Positions 26,609 to 34,698 of a stretch of 59,318 nt of DNA are shown here, piece after piece. The notes below the pieces were generated by a model. That model had not been told where the DNA came from, ran no database searches, and was given only the letters and a program-made list of their open reading frames with translations. A program made the position numbers and the translations under genes. This DNA comes from an uncultured Clostridium sp. (lineage in GTDB: Bacteria; Bacillota; Clostridia; TANB77; CAG-508). Each line of letters opens with the position of its first letter. The first letter of the stretch is position 1. The stretch spans positions 1 to 59,318 of the forward strand of contig CAMEWM010000006.1 of assembly GCA_945946655.1 (NCBI GenBank). Reading direction: 5' to 3'.

Positions 26609-26782
26609 TTATATATTATAAAATTGTGCTTTTATTGATTGTATTGCATCTTCCATTGATATTTTATTATCTGCCAAATCATTGATTAAAGATATATCAT
26701 TTGCAGTTAAATTTTGATTTTCCATCTCCATGGATGTCTTTATATTATTTATCATTTTTATTTTAACTTCTTCAGGTATCAT
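26609..26782 (-). CDS. VbhA-like Fic antitoxin (57 residues)
   Basis: Frame of 57 codons, not long enough for most gene callers, with a strong GGAAGGAG ribosome binding site 6 bases before the ATG. The sequence contains SMEMEN (residues 17-22), which fits the Fic inhibitory motif (S/T)xxxE(G/N), then a helix ending in DLADNKISMEDAIQSIK, which matches the C-terminal pattern of VbhA antitoxins (short loop, then an acidic I-S-x-D/E-A-I helix). Directly upstream of a Fic gene lacking its own inhibitory helix. Expected to block ATP positioning in Fic. Confidence 0.8.
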   Translation of the reverse strand: MIPEEVKIKMINNIKTSMEMENQNLTANDISLINDLADNKISMEDAIQSIKAQFYNI

Positions 26783-26908
26783 TTTATATCTCCTTCCAAC
26801 ATAAAATCACCACATATCTATTATACCACAAAATGACGAAAAATACTAGTGTTTTGCAAAAATTTAAACATATAAATTGAGTTTTATTACTATGAATATG
26901 CAATATAA

Positions 26909-26933
26909 AAGAAGCCAATCTAAATGGCTTCTT
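26909..26933 (-). terminator. intrinsic terminator of ppaC
   Basis: AAGAAGCCA and TGGCTTCTT form a 9-bp perfect stem with a 7-base loop; the minus strand continues with TTTTATATT. It also lies upstream of the Fic antitoxin gene. Confidence 0.8.
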
Positions 26934-26938
26934 AATAA

Positions 26939-27862
26939 TTAGTCTAAGTTATTTAAAATATTTGGTAACATCTGTTTCTTTCTAGAAACAACATTGTTTA
27001 ACATAGCTGTATTGTTTTCTAGATTTACACCAAATGCTTTTTCAACTGTATTTGCTTTATTTCCTATAGCAATAATTTTTGAATTTGCATTTAATATATC
27101 TGTTGCAGCAAACATATAAAAATCTAAGTTTTTATCTTTTATTTCTTTGTTTATGGCTTCTTCTAATTCAGACTGTCTACTAAATACAGAATCTAAATCA
27201 ACAGCATTTACTTGAGAAATTTCAAATTTTGCATTCTTATCATTAAATTCCTTAGCATCGATATTGATAACTTGATATGGTGTAAAATCACTGATATCAG
27301 TTCCTGCTTTTAACATTTCTTTACCATATGTATCAATGTCAACGCCAGCAATTTTTGCTAATTTTTGTGCAATAACTTTATCTTGTTCTGTACATGTTGG
27401 TGATTTAAATAATAATGTATCTGAAATAATTGCACTAAGCATTAATCCTGCTATTTGAGAATCTATATCAACATCATTTTGTTTATATAATTTATAAAGT
27501 ATTGTTGCCGTACATCCAACTGGTTCAGCCATATAGAATATAGGTTCAACAGTTTCAAATTTTATTTTATGATGGTCTACAACCATTTTTATATTTGCTT
27601 TTTCGATACCAGAAACACTTTGTGAAAATTCGTTGTTGTCAACCATAGCAACATCACAATTTTCATCAACACTTGTTAATGTCTTAGGCTCTTCAACTTC
27701 AAATGTTTTTAAAGCATATTTTGTTTCTTTATTTATATCACCTAATTTATAAGCAGTTGCATCATAACCTAAAGCTCTTTGTAAATTAGCAAAAACGATT
27801 GATGATGTTATAGAATCTGTATCAGGATTTGTATGACCAAAAACATATAATTTATTACTCAT
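26939..27862 (-). CDS. ppaC: manganese-dependent inorganic pyrophosphatase (family II)
   Basis: Hydrolyses pyrophosphate to drive biosynthesis. The 307-residue DHH-family protein shows FGHTNPDTDSITSS at residue 8 (metal ligands His and Asp), the aspartate MVDNNE near 74, the VDHHK motif near 96, an aspartate in SAIISDTLLFKSPT near 146, and a C-terminal DHHA2 domain whose substrate-binding end is NNVVSRKKQMLP (Arg-Lys-Lys). No CBS domains are inserted. AAAGGAG lies before the ATG. Confidence 0.97.
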   Translation of the reverse strand: MSNKLYVFGHTNPDTDSITSSIVFANLQRALGYDATAYKLGDINKETKYALKTFEVEEPKTLTSVDENCDVAMVDNNEFSQSVSGIEKANIKMVVDHHKIKFETVEPIFYMAEPVGCTATILYKLYKQNDVDIDSQIAGLMLSAIISDTLLFKSPTCTEQDKVIAQKLAKIAGVDIDTYGKEMLKAGTDISDFTPYQVINIDAKEFNDKNAKFEISQVNAVDLDSVFSRQSELEEAINKEIKDKNLDFYMFAATDILNANSKIIAIGNKANTVEKAFGVNLENNTAMLNNVVSRKKQMLPNILNNLD

Positions 27863-28064
27863 AATAAAAATCTCCTTTAAAAAACATAATTAATATTAGG
27901 ATACATAAAATTTTTATGTACCTCTAACTACTTAATTATACCACATTTGGATAAAAACGTCAACAACCATAAGAATTAGGAAAATGTATCTTGATAATTT
28001 CTATACAAGAATATATAATTATGCTAGCAAAATAATAATGAATAGACTCACGGAAAGGAAATAT

Positions 28065-28406
28065 ATGAATATAAATTTAGGTGACTTAATAAGAACAGCA
28101 GATAAAGAAAAGGATCATGATAATATAATAGATACATTTATAAAAGAGTTGGAGAAAGGACTAGAAAGAATGAATAATAGAGATATAAAAGAGATTACGA
28201 TTGATAGATTCGAAAATGATATAGCTGTTTGTGAAAATAGAGAAACTAAGGAGATTGTGAATATAAAATTAGAAGAACTACCAGAAGGAGCAAAAGAAGG
28301 AAGCATATTAACATTTAAAGAAGGAAAATTTATATTGAATCAAGAAAAAGAGCGAGAGGTAAGCAAAAGAATCAAAGAAAAGATGGATAATTTGTGGAAT
28401 AACTGA
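28065..28406 (+). CDS. DUF3006 domain protein
   Basis: A 113-residue protein ending in a DUF3006 domain (about residues 45-113: IDRFENDIAVCENRETKEIV, LPEGAKEGSILTF, then a basic EVSKRIKEKMDNLW tail). The frame is open back to 27984, but GGAAAGG sits just before the ATG at 28065, which gives a more plausible start. DUF3006 proteins typically sit next to, or are fused with, ComEC-like metallo-beta-lactamase proteins; the neighbour 31 bases downstream is one. Their joint role is not established. Confidence 0.8.
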   Translation: MNINLGDLIRTADKEKDHDNIIDTFIKELEKGLERMNNRDIKEITIDRFENDIAVCENRETKEIVNIKLEELPEGAKEGSILTFKEGKFILNQEKEREVSKRIKEKMDNLWNN

Positions 28407-28436
28407 TGAAAAAACTAAAAATGGGGGAAACAAAAC

Positions 28437-29402
28437 ATGTCTAATAATAGAAAAAATAAAAGTACACTGTATGGATTATTAGTGATATTAATAATAGCCA
28501 TTGTTACAATAGCTGGAGATAAAATAAAAGCTGACAACATAAATGACTTAGTAGATCAAGTTGCTAGCAATGATGAAATTGAAAATGTAGTAAAAGATAT
28601 GTCTTCTACAGATAATTTAGATATAGTAGATGGAGAGAGTATAGTTATACATTATTTAGATGTTGGTCAGGCTGATTCTGTATTAATTCAGAGTGATGGA
28701 AATAATATGCTTATAGATGCAGGAACTAATGATATGGGGAAAACTGTTGTAAAAGATTTGCAGGATTATGGAGTACAAAAAATAGATTATCTAATAGGTA
28801 CACACCCACATGAAGACCATATTGGTGGAATGGACGATGTAATTAATAATTTTGATATTGGCACAATATATATGCCTAAAGTTCAGACAAATACGAAGAC
28901 TTTTGAAGATGTTCTAGATGCTATAAGTAATAAAGGATTAAAAATAACTTCACCAGAAGTCGGATACAAATTTATGCTAGGAAATGCAGTTTGTGAGATA
29001 ATGAGTTGTGGAGTTGGAAGTAATTCAGAAACTAATAACTTAAATTTAGCATCTATCGTTATTAGAATGACATATGGTGAACAAAGTTTTCTGTTTATGG
29101 GAGATGCGGAAGAAGAAAATGAAGGAGCGAGAAACTGGCCTCAAACTAATGTTATAAAGATTGGGCATCATGGATCAAATACTAGTACATCACAGAACTT
29201 TTTAGAGCAGATAAAACCACAGGTGGCTATTATATCTGTTGGAAAAGCAAATAAATATGGACATCCTAAACAGACTACTTTAGATAAACTGTACAATATG
29301 CAAGTAAAAGTATACAGAACAGATGAAAATGGAACAATAACAATTATATGTGATGGTAAAAATAATGATATTAAAACTGAAAAGATTGATAATAAAAATT
29401 AA
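28437..29402 (+). CDS. ComEC/Rec2-related metallo-beta-lactamase protein, membrane anchored
   Basis: N-terminal membrane anchor (residues about 10-28) with an extracytoplasmic MBL-fold domain (about 75-310). Metal motifs visible are THPHEDHIGG near 121 and MGDAEEE near 222, then KIGHHGSNTST near 242 and ISVGKANKYGHP near 266. The sequence HYLDVGQADSVLI near 73 is characteristic of the ComEC C-terminal nuclease-like domain, here without the ComEC channel. A GGGGGAAA ribosome binding site lies before the ATG. Probably co-transcribed with the DUF3006 gene. Nuclease activity is inference. Confidence 0.87.
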   Translation: MSNNRKNKSTLYGLLVILIIAIVTIAGDKIKADNINDLVDQVASNDEIENVVKDMSSTDNLDIVDGESIVIHYLDVGQADSVLIQSDGNNMLIDAGTNDMGKTVVKDLQDYGVQKIDYLIGTHPHEDHIGGMDDVINNFDIGTIYMPKVQTNTKTFEDVLDAISNKGLKITSPEVGYKFMLGNAVCEIMSCGVGSNSETNNLNLASIVIRMTYGEQSFLFMGDAEEENEGARNWPQTNVIKIGHHGSNTSTSQNFLEQIKPQVAIISVGKANKYGHPKQTTLDKLYNMQVKVYRTDENGTITIICDGKNNDIKTEKIDNKN

Positions 29403-29426
29403 AAAACTGGCGAGAGTCAGTTTTTT
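29401..29426. terminator. bidirectional intrinsic terminator with GAGA tetraloop
   Basis: AAAAAACTGGC and GTCAGTTTTTT pair around GAGA (a GNRA loop), with A and T runs on each side, between the convergent MBL and mgtC genes. Confidence 0.85.
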
Positions 29427-30111
29427 AATTTTCTTGTATTTCTACTACATTTTCAACTAAAGAAATATCTTTTATTAATTCGTTCTTATTAAGATCTTTT
29501 TTATTATATTGTGCTATAATCTTAAATGTAGACACATCACTAGAATTTTCTACATCGCCAGATTTTTTTAGTTGTTTTATATCTATGCTGTAATTACTCA
29601 AAATATTTTCGATATTAGATAAAACTTTTTCTTGATTTCCAGTAGTAGTTATTTGCAAATCTAATAGATTAAAGTGATCTAATGTATCAGTAAATTTATA
29701 TGAATAAGATAATATAATATAAACAATTATAGTAGCAACAATACCTCCAACATAAAAACCAGCACCGATGCTTAGACCAATACACGTAACAGCTAAAAGA
29801 CCTGCTGCAGTAGTAAGACCTTTAACATTAAAACCATCCCTCAATATTGTACCAGCACCTATAAAACCAATACCAGATAATAATTGAGCGGGAATTCTAG
29901 AAGGATCCATATTATAAATATTGAACATATATTCACCACATAACATGACTAATACAGAACTTATACCAACCAAAGCATGAGTTCTAAAGCCTGCAGGTTT
30001 ACTCCAAGAAGATCTTTCTAATCCAATTATTCCAGCCAAGATACCACCTAGTACTAGCCTAAAGATTGACTCAAATCCAAAAGAATGAAATATATTTAAT
30101 AAAAAATCCAT
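29425..30111 (-). CDS. MgtC/SapB family membrane protein
   Basis: A 228-residue protein with about four or five membrane helices in the first 140 residues and the MgtC signature (GGILAGIIGLERSSWSKPAGFRTH near residue 20 and QLLSGIGFIGAGTIL near 79). The C-terminal 80 residues form a soluble ACT-like domain found in many Gram-positive members. Family roles include magnesium-limited growth and modulation of ATP synthase in pathogens, not proven for clostridial homologues. AGGAG precedes the ATG. Confidence 0.9.
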   Translation of the reverse strand: MDFLLNIFHSFGFESIFRLVLGGILAGIIGLERSSWSKPAGFRTHALVGISSVLVMLCGEYMFNIYNMDPSRIPAQLLSGIGFIGAGTILRDGFNVKGLTTAAGLLAVTCIGLSIGAGFYVGGIVATIIVYIILSYSYKFTDTLDHFNLLDLQITTTGNQEKVLSNIENILSNYSIDIKQLKKSGDVENSSDVSTFKIIAQYNKKDLNKNELIKDISLVENVVEIQEN

Positions 30112-30251
30112 ATTTTCTCCTTTCTTATGAAATTATATGAAATATTGTATCATAAATATGCCTAGAAGACAAATAATGATATTGGAAAAATAAATATAAA
30201 AAAATGTAGACAAGAAAGTTAAAATGTGTTATATTAAGAAAGTACATAAAT

Positions 30252-30334
30252 GCCACTGTGGCGGAATTGGTAGACGCACTGGATTCAAAATCCAGCGGGA
30301 AACCATGTGGGTTCGAGTCCCACCAGTGGTACCA
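30252..30334 (+). tRNA. tRNA-Leu (anticodon CAA)
   Basis: A complete 83-nt cloverleaf: acceptor GCCACTG / CAGTGGT, anticodon stem CTGGA / TCCAG with loop TTCAAAA giving CAA at 30286-30288, a long variable arm as expected for Leu, the T-loop GTTCGAGTC, discriminator A and an encoded CCA. It reads UUG. It is a single tRNA with its own terminator. Confidence 0.97.
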
Positions 30335-30338
30335 AAAT

Positions 30339-30376
30339 AATAACAAGATACTTATAAAGTATTTGTTATTTTTTTT
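30339..30376 (+). terminator. intrinsic terminator of tRNA-Leu
   Basis: AATAACAAGATACTT pairs with AGTATTTGTTATT (one bulge) with an ATAA loop, then a run of eight Ts. It begins 5 bases after CCA. Confidence 0.85.
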
Positions 30377-30454
30377 TATAAAAAATAACAAAAAGTATTA
30401 AAATTCAAATTAATATGTGATATTATTATTGCATAAAATAAAGGAGGAAAATTT

Positions 30455-31723
30455 ATGAATAACAAAAGGACAATTATACTAATAAGTATTTTAATTGTAA
30501 TATTAATACTAGTAATAGTTTCCCTAGTATTAACTTTAGGTAAGAAAGAAGAAATAATTCCAGAAAATACAGTAAATGAAACAGAAGAAAATGTTGTAGA
30601 AGAAAATGTAATAATTGATGAGGTCGAAGAAGAAGAAAATTTACCGATAATAGAAGATAAAGGAGAGATAGCAACAGAAAGGTCAATCTATATAGATGAT
30701 AATAGAAAGAGTGTTACTGTTCCAGAGGGATATGCGATAATCAATGACTCTCCTAATGTATCTGACGGATTGGTTATATCTGATGTCGCTGATGACGATT
30801 TAAATAATTCTAAGGGTGGAAACCAATTTGTATGGATACCAGTAGATACTCCAGTATTAGATGTAAGTAAATGTGAAGATGAGATGGATATCAATGATGC
30901 AATTTCAGAAAGTGTATCTAATAGAAAATATCCAATGGCTATAAAACTAGCAGATGGAAATTATAAAGGTGTATTATATAGATTTGAATCCATAAATGAG
31001 AATACAGCAGTTAAAGTTAATTTTATAGCGTATAGTACAACAGGAGCCGAAAGAGAACCAGCCAACTTAGACGATAGTAGTGCTAATATAGGAGATTGGA
31101 CTCAAGAAATATATCAGACAGAATATAATGAATTAGTCAAAAGAGTAAAGAAAGATAAAGGTTTTTGGATTGCAAGATATGAGACAAGTATAGATTCTAA
31201 TAATGTGGCTCAAAGTAAAAAGAATGAAAAAGTATTAACAAATGCATCTTGGTATGATTTATATACAGTCCAAAAAACATTGACACATGCGAATACCACA
31301 AGTCATATGATGTGGGGAAGCCAATGGGACCAAATAATGATATGGTTAAAAGATGTAAAGAATCAAACTTTAGCAGAAGGTTATAAATATTTTGTAGTTG
31401 ATAGTAGTAATATGGGAAATTATTTATATACTGAAATAAAGGAAAATGGCGAGAATGGTACTAATACAATAAAGAAATCAGGAGAAGCATTTAGATTTAA
31501 GACAGGAGAACTAGAAGGAACAAAAATAAATAATATTTATGATTTAGCTGGAAATGCTTGGGAATGGACAATGGAAGCCAATTTTACAACATCAAGGACT
31601 GTAAGAGGAGGAGATTGTTCTTATGATGGAGCAACATATCCTGTTACTGCAAGATTTTCTTTTAAACCTACATATAACGGAGAAAAGATTGAAAATATTG
31701 GATCAAGAATGACAATATATTAA
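30455..31723 (+). CDS. membrane-anchored FGE/SUMF1-fold protein
   Basis: Residues 7-27 form a membrane anchor, followed by an acidic linker (about 35-70), then a formylglycine-generating-enzyme-sulfatase fold (about 105-422). Typical fold blocks are FVWIPVDTP near 126, KGFWIARYETS near 235, and IYDLAGNAWEWT near 364 with RTVRGG near 386. The C-terminal region (ARFSFKPTYNGEKIENIGSRM) lacks the active-site cysteine pair of true FGE, so it is probably a binding or structural domain on the outside of the cell. 422 residues. AAGGAGG precedes the ATG. Confidence 0.82.
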   Translation: MNNKRTIILISILIVILILVIVSLVLTLGKKEEIIPENTVNETEENVVEENVIIDEVEEEENLPIIEDKGEIATERSIYIDDNRKSVTVPEGYAIINDSPNVSDGLVISDVADDDLNNSKGGNQFVWIPVDTPVLDVSKCEDEMDINDAISESVSNRKYPMAIKLADGNYKGVLYRFESINENTAVKVNFIAYSTTGAEREPANLDDSSANIGDWTQEIYQTEYNELVKRVKKDKGFWIARYETSIDSNNVAQSKKNEKVLTNASWYDLYTVQKTLTHANTTSHMMWGSQWDQIMIWLKDVKNQTLAEGYKYFVVDSSNMGNYLYTEIKENGENGTNTIKKSGEAFRFKTGELEGTKINNIYDLAGNAWEWTMEANFTTSRTVRGGDCSYDGATYPVTARFSFKPTYNGEKIENIGSRMTIY

Positions 31724-31808
31724 TTTTAGAATTTTAATTCTATAGTTCTAAATTGATTATTTATAAAAAATTAAATTGAAACGAATTGATAAAAACAATG
31801 GAAAAGTA

Positions 31809-31837
31809 TTGTATTTTTGTGAAAAATATGTTATTAT
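31809..31837 (+). promoter_or_regulatory. sigma-A-like promoter of rpsO
   Basis: TTGTAT (31809-31814) and TATTAT (31832-31837), 17-base spacer, giving a leader of about 85 nt before the rpsO ATG. Confidence 0.55.
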
Positions 31838-31849
31838 AGAAAATGTGTA

Positions 31850-31893
31850 AAGTATACCTTATACTTGGTTTTAGGTAAACACACCACTAAAAC
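31850..31893 (+). promoter_or_regulatory. structured rpsO leader (candidate S15 autoregulatory site)
   Basis: Two adjacent hairpins: AAGTATA (31850-31856) with TATACTT (31860-31866), and GTTTTAG (31868-31874) with CTAAAAC (31887-31893). They lie between the promoter and the GGGAGGTG ribosome binding site. S15 represses its own mRNA through unrelated leader structures in several phyla, so a regulatory role is plausible but inferred. Confidence 0.45.
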
Positions 31894-31930
31894 TCAGTTT
31901 AAGGCAAATAAAAAATGGGAGGTGTAGACA

Positions 31931-32194
31931 ATGACAAAGGAAAGAAAACAAGAAATAATTGAAACTTATAGAAGAGATGAAAAAGACACTGGATCTCCAG
32001 AAGTTCAAATAGCTCTTTTAACAGAAAGAATTAATAATTTAACAGAACACTTAAAAACACATCAAAAAGATAATCACTCAAGAAGAGGATTACTACAAAT
32101 GGTTGGTACAAGAAGAAGTTTATTAAATTATTTAGCTAAAGAAGATGTTCAAAGATATAGAGACATCGTTGAAAAATTAGGATTAAGAAAATAA
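31931..32194 (+). CDS. rpsO: 30S ribosomal protein S15
   Basis: An 87-residue primary 16S rRNA-binding protein of the central domain of the small subunit. Typical blocks: [16 protein letters not shown] (near 19), the [18 protein letters not shown] block (near 38) and the [18 protein letters not shown] end. GGGAGGTG precedes the ATG. It is followed by a terminator and then pnp, the conserved rpsO-pnp order. Confidence 0.98.
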   Translation: MTKERKQEIIETYRRDEKDTGSPEVQIALLTERINNLTEHLKTHQKDNHSRRGLLQMVGTRRSLLNYLAKEDVQRYRDIVEKLGLRK

Positions 32195-32204
32195 TAAAGA
32201 CATA

Positions 32205-32237
32205 GGGCGTTTTACAAAGGATAAAGCGCCCATTTTT
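32205..32237 (+). terminator. intrinsic terminator after rpsO
   Basis: GGGCGTTTTA pairs with TAAAGCGCCC (one G-U) around a 7-base loop, followed by ATTTTT. It would reduce read-through from rpsO to pnp. Confidence 0.8.
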
Positions 32238-32298
32238 ACAAATTTATAGAAATAATTTTTGAGAATTTGTAGAAGAATAATTCAATATAGTATATAAC

Positions 32299-32378
32299 AA
32301 TACTTAGAATTAGGGGTAGCTTGTATAAAATGCTATAAGACTAACATTTTATAGAGGTTACAATCTAATACGAGTATT
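32299..32378 (+). promoter_or_regulatory. structured pnp leader
   Basis: A nested fold: AATACT (32299-32304) pairs with AGTATT (32373-32378); inside, TTAGAATT faces AATCTAA, and TATAAAATG (32324-32332) pairs perfectly with CATTTTATA (32345-32353). It lies 35 bases before the pnp start and has no T-tail. It could be a target for PNPase autoregulation, known in E. coli through a different hairpin, or another cis-acting RNA. Confidence 0.5.
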
Positions 32379-32412
32379 GATTTATATAAATAAATATAGA
32401 AGGAGAAATACT

Positions 32413-34554
32413 ATGTATAAGAAATTTGAAACAGAATTAGCAGGAAGATTACTTGTAGTAGAAACAGGAAAAGTAGCAGAACTTGCTAATGGAAATGCCA
32501 TAATACACTATGGTGACACTGTTGTTATGGTAAATGCTACAGCATCAAAAGAACCAAAAGAGGGAGTTGACTTTTTCCCATTGTCAGTAGATTATGAAGA
32601 AAAATTATATGCAGTTGGAAAAATCCCAGGAAGCTTCCAAAAAAGAGAAGGAAAACCAGCAGATAAAGCAATTCTAACATCAAGAGCAATAGATAGACCA
32701 ATAAGACCTTTATTTCCAAAGGATTTTAGAAATGATGTATGTGTTGTTGCAACAGTATTATCTGTTGAACAAGATAATAGTCCAGAAGTATGTGCTATGA
32801 TTGGCGCATCAGTTGCACTTTCAATATCAGACATACCATTTGGTGGACCAACAGCAGCAGTAAATGTTGGATATGTTGATAATCAAATTGTAATAAACCC
32901 AACCGTAGAACAAAGAGAAAAAAGTAGATTAAGATTAACAGTTGCAGGAACTATGGAAAAAGTTACAATGATAGAAGCTGGAGCTGATGAAATACCAAAT
33001 GATACAATGCTAGAATGTATCAAGGCAGGACATGAAGAAATTAAAAAGTTATGCACATTTATACAAAGTATCAAAGCAGAAGTTGGAAAACCAAAATTTG
33101 AATATATATCATTTGCAACAAATTCTGATGTATTTTCAGAAGTTAAGAAAAACTTCAAAGAGAGAATGTACCAAGATGTACAAGCTCAAGATAAAGATAC
33201 AAGAGATGCTAATATGGATGCTATAGCAACAGATATTCAAACTTACTTCACAGAAAAATATGGAGAAGAGTGGATTGAAGAACATGCTAGTGATATAGCT
33301 GCAAGTATTCATGACTTAGAAAAAGAATGTGTAAGAGAAATGATATTGAAAGAGCATAAACGTCCTGATGGAAGAAAGATAGACGAAATAAGGCCGCTTT
33401 CTTGCGAAGTAGGAGTTCTTCCAAGAGTACACGGTAGTGCAATATTTACAAGAGGGCAAACTCAAGTATTATCAGTAGTAACACTTGGAACAAAATCAGA
33501 GGAACAAGAACTAGATGGATTAGATGAAGAAGAATCAAAAAGATATATGCATCAATACAATTTCCCATCATATAGTGTAGGAGAGGCTAGACCATCAAGA
33601 GGTCCTGGAAGAAGAGAAATAGGACACGGAGCATTAGCAGAAAAGGCATTAGTTCCAGTAATTCCATCTGAAGAAGAATTTCCTTATACAATAAGAGTTG
33701 TATCAGAAGTATTATCATCAAATGGCTCAACATCACAAGCAAGCATTTGTGGAAGTACTTTAGCTCTTATGGATGCTGGTGTACCAATAAAGAAACCAGT
33801 CGCAGGAATTTCAACAGGATTGGTTACATCAAAAGAAAATCCAGATGAATATGTAATGCTTACAGATATTCAAGGAATTGAAGATTTCTTTGGTGACATG
33901 GACTTTAAAGTTGGTGGAACCAAAGATGGTATAACTGCAATACAAGTTGACATTAAAAATGATGGGTTAACATATGATATAATAAAACAAGCTTTTGAAA
34001 GAACAAAAGTGGCAAGAGATTATATATTAGATGAAATAATGCTAAAGCAAATAGCTGAGCCAAGAAAAGAATTATCAAAATATGCGCCAAGAATAATTAC
34101 AACAACAATAAATGTTGATAAGATTAAGGATGTAATCGGACCTGGTGGAAAAATGATAAATAAAATAATAGATGCAACAGGTGTAAAGATAGACATTGAA
34201 GAAGATGGAAGAGTATGTATTTATACAGATGATCCAGAAAAAGGTAAACAAGCTTTGAAAATGGTTGAAGACATTGCAAAAGACATTGAAGTTGGCAAAA
34301 TATATGATGGAAAAGTTACAAGAATAATGAATTTTGGAGCTTTTGTAGATATTGGAGGAGGAAGAGAAGGATTACTTCATATTTCAAAAATATCAAACAA
34401 GAGAGTTGAAAAGGTAGAAGATGTTTTAGCGGTTGGAGACGAGATAAAGGTTAAAGTTTATGAAATTGATAACCAAGATAGAATAAATCTAACAATGAAA
34501 GATCTAGAAGAGAATAAAGAAAACATAGACGATAAGACAGAAAGTAATAATTAA
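32413..34554 (+). CDS. pnp: polyribonucleotide nucleotidyltransferase (PNPase)
   Basis: Phosphorolytic 3'-5' exoribonuclease, core of RNA turnover. The 713-residue protein has two RNase PH domains (about 1-210 and 310-540; [15 protein letters not shown] and [13 protein letters not shown] blocks in the second), a linker helical domain, a KH domain ([12 protein letters not shown] near 565) and a C-terminal S1 domain ([18 protein letters not shown] near 628). The frame is open to 32377, but AGGAG sits before the ATG at 32413, and [12 protein letters not shown] is the usual start. Confidence 0.97.
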   Translation: MYKKFETELAGRLLVVETGKVAELANGNAIIHYGDTVVMVNATASKEPKEGVDFFPLSVDYEEKLYAVGKIPGSFQKREGKPADKAILTSRAIDRPIRPLFPKDFRNDVCVVATVLSVEQDNSPEVCAMIGASVALSISDIPFGGPTAAVNVGYVDNQIVINPTVEQREKSRLRLTVAGTMEKVTMIEAGADEIPNDTMLECIKAGHEEIKKLCTFIQSIKAEVGKPKFEYISFATNSDVFSEVKKNFKERMYQDVQAQDKDTRDANMDAIATDIQTYFTEKYGEEWIEEHASDIAASIHDLEKECVREMILKEHKRPDGRKIDEIRPLSCEVGVLPRVHGSAIFTRGQTQVLSVVTLGTKSEEQELDGLDEEESKRYMHQYNFPSYSVGEARPSRGPGRREIGHGALAEKALVPVIPSEEEFPYTIRVVSEVLSSNGSTSQASICGSTLALMDAGVPIKKPVAGISTGLVTSKENPDEYVMLTDIQGIEDFFGDMDFKVGGTKDGITAIQVDIKNDGLTYDIIKQAFERTKVARDYILDEIMLKQIAEPRKELSKYAPRIITTTINVDKIKDVIGPGGKMINKIIDATGVKIDIEEDGRVCIYTDDPEKGKQALKMVEDIAKDIEVGKIYDGKVTRIMNFGAFVDIGGGREGLLHISKISNKRVEKVEDVLAVGDEIKVKVYEIDNQDRINLTMKDLEENKENIDDKTESNN

Positions 34555-34589
34555 AATTTATTGAATGAAAATATAAAATTCGACAAAAT

Positions 34590-34618
34590 TTGCAATTATG
34601 TATATATAGTAGTATAAT
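34590..34618 (+). promoter_or_regulatory. sigma-A-like promoter of the GT2 gene
   Basis: TTGCAA (34590-34595) and TATAAT (34613-34618) with a 17-base spacer, about 80 bases before the ATG. Confidence 0.6.
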
Positions 34619-34698
34619 ATTTAGTGTAAGAATGTAACAGTTATTATTAAAATTGAGAAAGCTGTGAGTATTAAAATGTTAATTAGAGGAAGGAAAAC

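Noticed and set aside
26609-26782. Treating the short frame upstream of fic as a spurious ORF.
   Set aside because: Not rejected in the end: the strong ribosome binding site, the inhibitory motif and the operon position argue that it is a real gene, so it is listed as an antitoxin.
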